Positions 41,824 through 46,876 of a DNA stretch of 46,876 nt are shown here, in pieces. The stretch spans positions 1 through 46,876 of the forward strand of contig CALUVS010000014.1 of NCBI GenBank assembly GCA_944324265.1, in the 5' to 3' direction. The stretch is from an uncultured Traorella sp. (GTDB lineage Bacteria; Bacillota_I; Bacilli_A; Erysipelotrichales; Erysipelotrichaceae). The notes under the pieces were generated by a model. It searched no databases and was not told the DNA's origin. It was given only the letters and a program-made list of their open reading frames with translations. The translations under genes and the position numbers were made by a program. The first letter of the stretch is position 1; each line of letters starts with the position of its first letter.

Positions 41824-44451
41824 ATGACAAAATATGTATATTTGTTCTCTGAAGGCCGCGGCGACATGCGTGAATTGCTGGGTGGCAAAGGGGCAAACTT
41901 AGCTGAGATGATCAATCTCGGAATGCCTGTACCATTCGGCTTCACAGTGACTACTGAAGCCTGCAATCGTTATTACGAAGATGGGGAAACGATTCATGAT
42001 GAAATCAAAGAGGAAATCTTCGCTGCTTTGGAAAAACTCGAAGCAAAAGTAAACAAAAAACTAGGTGATAAGGAAAATCCATTATTGGTTTCTGTACGTT
42101 CCGGTGCTCGGGCTTCTATGCCGGGAATGATGGATACAATCTTGAACTTAGGGATCAATGATGAAGTTGTAGAAACAATTGCGAAAAAAACGAATAATCC
42201 TCGTTTTGCTTATGATTCTTATCGTCGTTTTATTCAGATGTTTGCAGACGTAGTAATGGGTCTGTCAAAAGCTCGTTTTGAAACAATTATTGATGAAATT
42301 AAAGAAACTAAAGGTGTAAAACTGGATTCTGATCTGGACGCAGATGATCTGAAGGTAATGGTTCAGAGATTCAAGGAATTCTATCACGATGAATTAAATG
42401 AAGACTTCCCAACTGATCCAAAGGTTCAGATGATCAAAGCGGTGGAAGCTGTATTCAGAAGCTGGAACAATCCTCGTGCAATTTATTATCGTAAGATGAA
42501 TGATATTCCAAGTGCTTGGGGAACTGCTGTCAATGTACAGTCCATGGTATTCGGTAATATGGGAAATGACTGCGGTACAGGTGTTGCCTTTACACGTAAC
42601 CCTGCAACAGGAGAAAAGAAACTGTTTGGAGAATTCTTAATGAATGCTCAAGGGGAAGACGTTGTTGCCGGTATTCGTACACCTCAGACAATCGATCAAT
42701 TAAAAGAAGTAATGCCGGAAGCTTATAATCAGTTTGTGGAAATCTGTGATCGTTTGGAACACCATTATAGAGATATGCAGGATATGGAATTTACAATTGA
42801 AGGCGGTAAATTATACATGCTTCAGACTCGTAACGGAAAACGTACAGCTGCAGCTGCATTGAAAATTGCCTGCGATATGGTTGATGAAGGCTTGATTACT
42901 GAAGAAGAAGCATTGATGAAAGTTGAACCAAAACAATTGGATACTTTGCTGCACCCTCAGTTTGATGCTGAAGATTTGAAGAATGCAAAACCAATCGCTT
43001 CAGCTCTTCCTGCTTCTCCGGGAGCTGCAACAGGTAATGTTGTATTCTCTGCTGAAGATGCAATCGCAAAAGCAGAAAAAGGTGAAAAAGTCATCTTAGT
43101 TCGTTTGGAAACTTCACCAGAAGATATTGAAGGTATGAACGTGGCTCAAGGTATCTTGACAGTTCGCGGCGGTATGACTTCTCATGCAGCTGTTGTTGCT
43201 CGTGGTATGGGACGCTGCTGTGTTTCTGGATGCGGTGATATCAAGATTGATGAAGAAGCTAAGACTTTTACAGTTGGCGGCGTAACTTATAAAGAAGGCG
43301 ATCCAATCTCATTGGATGGTTCTACAGGTAATATTTACGGGCAGGCAATCAAGACTGTGCCAGCGACAATTTCAGGACACTTTGAAAGATTCATGAACTG
43401 GGCTGACAAGACTCGTAAATTACAGGTAAGAACAAATGCAGATACACCAAGAGATGCAAAACAAGCACTTGCATTTGGTGCTGAAGGTATTGGCTTGGTT
43501 CGTACAGAACACATGTTCTTTGAAGCAGACAGAATTAAAGCTGTTCGTGAAATGATCGTTTCAAAGAATGAAGAACAAAGAAGAAAAGCATTGGCAAAAC
43601 TGCTGCCAATTCAGCAGGGCGACTTTGAAGCCATTTATGAAGTGATGCAGGGATTGCCGGTAACCATTCGTTACTTGGATCCACCTCTGCATGAATTCCT
43701 GCCTACAAATGAAGAAGATATCAAGGCAATTGCAGAAGAAATGGAAATGCCTGTGGAAGAATTAAAAGCTGTCATCACAAGTCTTCACGAATTTAACCCT
43801 ATGATGGGACACCGTGGATGCCGTTTAGCTGTTTCTTATCCAGAAATTGCAGAAATGCAGACCGAAGCTGTCATTCAGGCTGCCATCAATGTCAATAAGA
43901 AACATCCTGAATTCAATGTACATCCAGAAATCATGATTCCGCTTGTCGGCGACAAAGCTGAATTAAAATATGTTAAAGATGTTGTTGTGAAGAAGGCTGA
44001 AGAAGTTATGGCTCGCAACAATACAAAAGTAGAGTACAAGATCGGTACAATGATTGAAATTCCTAGAGCTGCTTTATTAGCAGATGAAATTGCTGAAGAA
44101 GCAGAATTCTTCTCATTCGGTACAAATGACTTGACTCAGATGACATTCGGCTTCTCCCGTGATGATGCCGGAGGATTCTTATCAGATTACTATGATAAGA
44201 AGATCTATGAACAAGATCCATTTGCTCGTATCGACCAGAAGGGTGTCGGCAAATTAGTCAAGATGGCTGCAGAATTAGGACGTTCTGTTCGTCCGGATAT
44301 CAAATTAGGTATCTGCGGTGAACACGGCGGGGATCCTTCTTCTATCGAATTCTGCCACAAAGTAGGCTTGACTTATGTATCTTGCTCACCATTCCGTGTG
44401 CCTATCGCACGTTTGGCTGCTGCTCAGGCTGCAATCAAGTTTAAAAAGTAA
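41824..44451 (+). CDS. ppdK: Pyruvate, phosphate dikinase
   Basis: The 875-residue enzyme interconverts pyruvate, ATP and phosphate with phosphoenolpyruvate, AMP and pyrophosphate. An N-terminal ATP-grasp domain (G-G-K-G-A-N-L-A-E-M; S-V-R-S-G-A), the swivelling domain with the phosphorylated His454 in G-G-M-T-S-H-A-A-V-V-A-R-G-M-G, and the C-terminal TIM barrel with the catalytic Cys831 in G-I-C-G-E-H-G-G are all intact. Length is normal. No PPDK regulatory kinase gene is adjacent. Many anaerobes use it glycolytically instead of, or alongside, pyruvate kinase. Confidence 0.98.
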   Translation: MTKYVYLFSEGRGDMRELLGGKGANLAEMINLGMPVPFGFTVTTEACNRYYEDGETIHDEIKEEIFAALEKLEAKVNKKLGDKENPLLVSVRSGARASMPGMMDTILNLGINDEVVETIAKKTNNPRFAYDSYRRFIQMFADVVMGLSKARFETIIDEIKETKGVKLDSDLDADDLKVMVQRFKEFYHDELNEDFPTDPKVQMIKAVEAVFRSWNNPRAIYYRKMNDIPSAWGTAVNVQSMVFGNMGNDCGTGVAFTRNPATGEKKLFGEFLMNAQGEDVVAGIRTPQTIDQLKEVMPEAYNQFVEICDRLEHHYRDMQDMEFTIEGGKLYMLQTRNGKRTAAAALKIACDMVDEGLITEEEALMKVEPKQLDTLLHPQFDAEDLKNAKPIASALPASPGAATGNVVFSAEDAIAKAEKGEKVILVRLETSPEDIEGMNVAQGILTVRGGMTSHAAVVARGMGRCCVSGCGDIKIDEEAKTFTVGGVTYKEGDPISLDGSTGNIYGQAIKTVPATISGHFERFMNWADKTRKLQVRTNADTPRDAKQALAFGAEGIGLVRTEHMFFEADRIKAVREMIVSKNEEQRRKALAKLLPIQQGDFEAIYEVMQGLPVTIRYLDPPLHEFLPTNEEDIKAIAEEMEMPVEELKAVITSLHEFNPMMGHRGCRLAVSYPEIAEMQTEAVIQAAINVNKKHPEFNVHPEIMIPLVGDKAELKYVKDVVVKKAEEVMARNNTKVEYKIGTMIEIPRAALLADEIAEEAEFFSFGTNDLTQMTFGFSRDDAGGFLSDYYDKKIYEQDPFARIDQKGVGKLVKMAAELGRSVRPDIKLGICGEHGGDPSSIEFCHKVGLTYVSCSPFRVPIARLAAAQAAIKFKK

Positions 44452-44477
44452 TCACTTGTAAAAACTTTATTTGAAAT

Positions 44478-44519
44478 AAAGACTAAGATGACTGAATACC
44501 GTTAATCTTAGTCTTTTTT
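44478..44519 (+). terminator. ppdK: Terminator of ppdK
   Basis: AAAGACTAAGAT (44478-44489) pairs perfectly with ATCTTAGTCTTT (44505-44516), continuing into a T-run. Confidence 0.9.
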
Positions 44520-44653
44520 CATATGAAGCATGAAGAATGAAAGAACCAGTTTTATGACACAAGCAAATGATGGAATCTGATTTTGGATCATATGTTTTTG
44601 GAACAAATTGAAGATATAAATGTTATACTATAAAATAGTAAAGCAGGGATAAA

Positions 44654-45886
44654 ATGAAAAAGATTGTAAAGGGATTATTATTCATATCAGTATTGATCAG
44701 CTGCACGCTTAATGATATATCTGTAAATGCAGAGGAGTATCAGGAACAAGCAGCAGATATTGAAGAGGAAATTTTTGATATAACAAGTGATCATGTAATA
44801 CTTTATAATTTAGAGGATAAAAGTATCTTATATGAAAAAAACAGCAATGAAAAAGTACAGATTGCAAGTTTAACGAAAATCATGACGGCTTTAGTTGCCA
44901 TAGAGCATATTGAGAATTTAGAGGAAGTGGTTACGATTACGAGTGATGTTTTCAGAGGATTAACCGGATATTCGCAGGCAGGGCTCAGAATTGGTGATGA
45001 GGTTACTTACAGAGATTTGCTTTATGGGGTCATACTGCCCAGCGGGGCTGATTGTGTGAATGCTATTATTTTAAATGGATTTGACAGCAATGAGGCTTTT
45101 GTAGAACTGATGAATGCAAAGGCAGAAGAGATTGGTCTTCATGATACGAAGTTTGACAACGCGATAGGAATGGATTCTGATGAAAATTATTCTACTGCCA
45201 GTGATGTAGCCAAACTGCTGATGCATGCTTTGGAGAATGAGACTTTTCGTACGATATTTCAATCGAGGACTTATACGATTTCTAGTATAAATCGGACGCT
45301 GAACAGTACTCTGACAGCTTATGGCGGCAATTTAGATATCGGCAATATATTAGGGGCTAAAAGCGGATTTACTTATGGTGCCGGATTATGCTTAGCTTCT
45401 GTTGCCAGTTATAATGATATTGATTATTTAGAAGTGGTACTGGGAGCAGATATATCAAATCGAGAGAATGCCGTTTGTGACAGTTTAACGATCTATAATT
45501 ATTATGCTGAGAATTATGATTATATAGATATCATAAAAAAGGGACAAGTATTAGAAGAAATAGATGTGAAATGGGGCAAGATTGATACATATTCTATTCG
45601 GGGAAAAGATAATATTTCTGTTTATTTGAGAAATACGGTGACGTCGGATGATTTAGAATATCATTATGAGGGAATTGAAGAAATAACTTATAAAAACAAA
45701 AAAGGAGATAAATTAGGCGTTGTAACTGTCAGCTATGAAGGCAGAGAACTGATTGAGTATGATGTCTATCTGAATGATAGTATTGAATATTATCATCCTG
45801 TATTGTATACAGTGATAGCTGCTTTTGTTATTTTCATGATCATATTTGTTATTTACATGAGAAAAAGAAAACATAAGACTGTGTAA
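44654..45886 (+). CDS. D-alanyl-D-alanine carboxypeptidase (S11, DacF-like)
   Basis: This 410-residue penicillin-binding protein has a signal peptide (cleavage near A26), a transpeptidase-like domain with S-L-T-K (72-75), S-G-A (130-132, where S-G-N is usual) and K-S-G (236-238, for K-T-G), then a beta domain and a C-terminal membrane anchor (about 380-402) with a basic tail. It should trim the terminal D-Ala from peptidoglycan pentapeptides at the outer membrane face. The S-G-A variant is seen in other Firmicutes S11 proteins, as far as I recall, so loss of activity is not implied. The start follows GCAGGG. Confidence 0.9.
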   Translation: MKKIVKGLLFISVLISCTLNDISVNAEEYQEQAADIEEEIFDITSDHVILYNLEDKSILYEKNSNEKVQIASLTKIMTALVAIEHIENLEEVVTITSDVFRGLTGYSQAGLRIGDEVTYRDLLYGVILPSGADCVNAIILNGFDSNEAFVELMNAKAEEIGLHDTKFDNAIGMDSDENYSTASDVAKLLMHALENETFRTIFQSRTYTISSINRTLNSTLTAYGGNLDIGNILGAKSGFTYGAGLCLASVASYNDIDYLEVVLGADISNRENAVCDSLTIYNYYAENYDYIDIIKKGQVLEEIDVKWGKIDTYSIRGKDNISVYLRNTVTSDDLEYHYEGIEEITYKNKKGDKLGVVTVSYEGRELIEYDVYLNDSIEYYHPVLYTVIAAFVIFMIIFVIYMRKRKHKTV

Positions 45887-46027
45887 AATGGGAATTTGAA
45901 ACCCCAAATCATGTAGGCGGTTATACTGCCTCATAGGGATTTAATAAAGTCCTCTGAAACCGTTGAAAATAAAGGATTTTTCGCAATCTGCTCGCCTTAT
46001 CCCTTTATACGATTTCACACCGTTTTA

Positions 46028-46064
46028 CCCTTGCTCCAAGAGGTTATAAAGGCAAAAGCAAGGG
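46028..46064. repeat. 8-bp inverted repeat in the tnpV leader
   Basis: CCCTTGCT (46028-46035) and AGCAAGGG (46057-46064), with 21 bases between. It may form a hairpin in the element's leader or mark a recombinase-binding site. Confidence 0.4.
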
Positions 46065-46153
46065 CAGGAAAAACTGATAACACGATATAACAAGGTGTGG
46101 CAATCGGAAAACTGTGATATATGTGCGAATATATGATTTTGGAGGATTACAAA

Positions 46154-46531
46154 ATGGAACAGTACATCTATAACGAGCAAAAAGGTCTGTAGTATGAACT
46201 GCAAGGAAATTATTATATCCCGTGTCTTATTTTACCAGCCGAAAAAGAACAGCTTATCGGTTCGTGGGGACAGCGTCACTTGCGGTATCTGAAAGAATAC
46301 CACAGAAATACATACACAACGTTACTTACAAGCGGCAGGCTGAACACTTATCTTGCCGATATAGATAAACAAGCACAGGAGCGTATGGAAAGACTTAAAG
46401 AGCAGATGAAACGGGCGCAGGGTATTACGGAGCAGTTAAAAGCAGAAAACGCCTTAGAATGGGTGCAGAGGATAAATAACATACAAGCGTGTGCAAAGGA
46501 AATTGTAGAAAAGGAAATTATCTTTGCATAA
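46154..46531 (+). pseudogene. tnpV: tnpV, interrupted by an amber codon
   Basis: ATG 46154 follows TTGGAGG and reads M-E-Q-Y-I-Y-N-E-Q-K-G-L, then TAG (46190-46192), then continues in frame Y-E-L-Q-G-N-Y-Y-I-P-C-L to 46531. As I recall, intact TnpV proteins have Trp at the stop position, so a single TGG to TAG change explains it. The rest matches TnpV well: W-G-Q-R-H-L-R-Y-L-K-E-Y, L-T-S-G-R-L-N-T-Y-L-A-D-I-D, A-Q-G-I-T-E-Q-L-K-A-E-N-A. TnpV is a small protein of unknown role carried by Tn4451-like and related elements. An internal ATG at 46280 could give an 83-residue fragment but has no good ribosome site. Confidence 0.85.
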
Positions 46532-46540
46532 GTTAAAAAG

Positions 46541-46564
46541 GCGGCAGGGAGAACTCTCTGCCGC
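46541..46564 (+). terminator. GC-rich hairpin after tnpV
   Basis: GCGGCAG (46541-46547) pairs with CTGCCGC (46558-46564), with more pairing inside. No T-run follows, so it is a weak or factor-dependent terminator, or an mRNA-stabilising end. Confidence 0.55.
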
Positions 46565-46635
46565 TATTCATATTAAGAACTCAGAACGGTTTTTGACCAG
46601 TTGTGTTTTGAAATCAACCAACTATCGCAAATTCA

Positions 46636-46664
46636 TTGAAACTATTATCTGCTTTACTTATAAT
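46636..46664 (+). promoter_or_regulatory. Promoter of the LytTR-type gene
   Basis: TTGAAA (46636-46641), 17 bases, TATAAT (46659-46664): near-consensus. Confidence 0.75.
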
Positions 46665-46697
46665 GACATTGTAAGGAAAAAGAAAGAGGTGATTATC

Positions 46698-46876
46698 ATG
46701 CAGGTCGAAATTAAAATTGACAGTTCATATATCGACCCAAAAGTAATCATATTGACTGCTTCAATGACAGAAGATGTGAGCAAAATTGTAAAAAAACTTT
46801 CAGAAGATGCCTCACAAATAATTTCTGGTCATAAAGATGAAAAAATTGAAATATTGGAGCATACAGATTTGATTCG
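46698..46876 (+). CDS. LytTR family DNA-binding regulator, N-terminal part
   Basis: Starting at ATG 46698 after AAGAGGTGA, the 59 visible codons read M-Q-V-E-I-K-I-D-S-S-Y-I-D-P-K-V-I-I-L-T-A-S-M-T and so on, open to the window edge. This opening is typical of the small stand-alone LytTR regulators of Clostridia that often sit upstream of a DUF3021 membrane gene. The DNA-binding beta domain itself lies beyond the window. It is probably cargo of the mobile element; its codon use is closer to the chromosome than tnpV's. Confidence 0.7.
   Translation, partial: MQVEIKIDSSYIDPKVIILTASMTEDVSKIVKKLSEDASQIISGHKDEKIEILEHTDLI

Larger units (their letters stand above)
45890..46876 (+). mobile_element. 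Fragment of a Clostridia-type mobile element
   Basis: From just after the carboxypeptidase stop, base and codon use change: CAG, GAG, GCG and CTT become common, where the chromosome prefers CAA, GAA and GCA/GCT. The stretch 45890-46153 has no gene that I can support; it looks like the long non-coding leader found before tnpV in mobilisable or conjugative elements of Clostridia. A broken tnpV and the start of a LytTR-type gene follow. I see no terminal repeat or recombinase inside the window. The right end lies beyond it. Confidence 0.6.

Noticed and set aside
46190-46192. Recoding of TAG as an amino acid in tnpV
   Set aside because: Only one gene is affected, it is on a degrading mobile element, and a single base change from TGG explains it. 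The chromosome genes end normally with TAG, TAA and TGA.

Overview
The window looks like the chromosome of a low-GC Gram-positive gut-type bacterium (Firmicutes). Base composition, T-box control of aminoacyl-tRNA synthetase genes, strong SD sequences, A/T-ending codons and the gene set make an Erysipelotrichia-like organism my best guess. That is inference from gene content; there is no rRNA here to settle it. I found no rRNA, tRNA or CRISPR array. The last kilobase differs in codon use and carries mobile-element genes.

Region 1 (about 230-16600) is the most distinctive part. A tightly packed operon (399-11774) encodes a VTC-type triphosphate-tunnel enzyme, a lipoprotein with FN3 and polysaccharide-deacetylase domains, a DUF4956 membrane protein, a CotH kinase-like protein, a membrane-anchored glycoside-hydrolase-like protein with a C-terminal carbohydrate-binding-like domain, a membrane-anchored HEAT-repeat protein, a processive GT2 glycosyltransferase, a coiled-coil protein, and an EAL phosphodiesterase with a dead GGDEF and a truncated solute-binding domain. 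A second operon (12031-16573) holds a second degenerate-GGDEF/EAL protein, an active-looking diguanylate cyclase and a small helical protein. The two operons share a 42-bp promoter-like block with identical spacing (234-275 and 11807-11848). The simplest reading is a c-di-GMP-controlled system that makes, modifies and exports a surface polysaccharide. The involvement of VTC and CotH domains, and the lack of a PilZ receptor, make it unlike the textbook cellulose/PNAG/Pel systems.

Region 2 (16589-28303) is mostly housekeeping: a MATE exporter, leuS behind a leucine T-box, a small membrane protein, a YdcZ-type transporter pair divergent from a Crp/Fnr regulator with a near-perfect operator between them, a base-excision glycosylase, a SpoU/TrmH rRNA methyltransferase that appears leaderless, typA, an RpiR-type regulator broken by one base in an A7 run, and a Cof-type HAD phosphatase.

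Region 3 (28632-41600) has a four-gene operon (polysaccharide deacetylase, AI-2E-type permease, asparaginase-family Ntn hydrolase, CutC), a nucleotidyltransferase/GNAT pair, a LysM protein, a valine T-box driving a GNAT gene plus valS, a 75-residue repeat protein, a second apparently leaderless gene, two HTH-membrane regulators whose stop codons abut tail to tail, two small enzymes or hypotheticals, and a J-domain protein.

Region 4 (41824-46876) has ppdK (pyruvate phosphate dikinase) and a D-Ala-D-Ala carboxypeptidase, followed from about 45890 by a mobile-element fragment: a tnpV gene broken by an amber codon, and the start of a LytTR-type regulator running off the edge.
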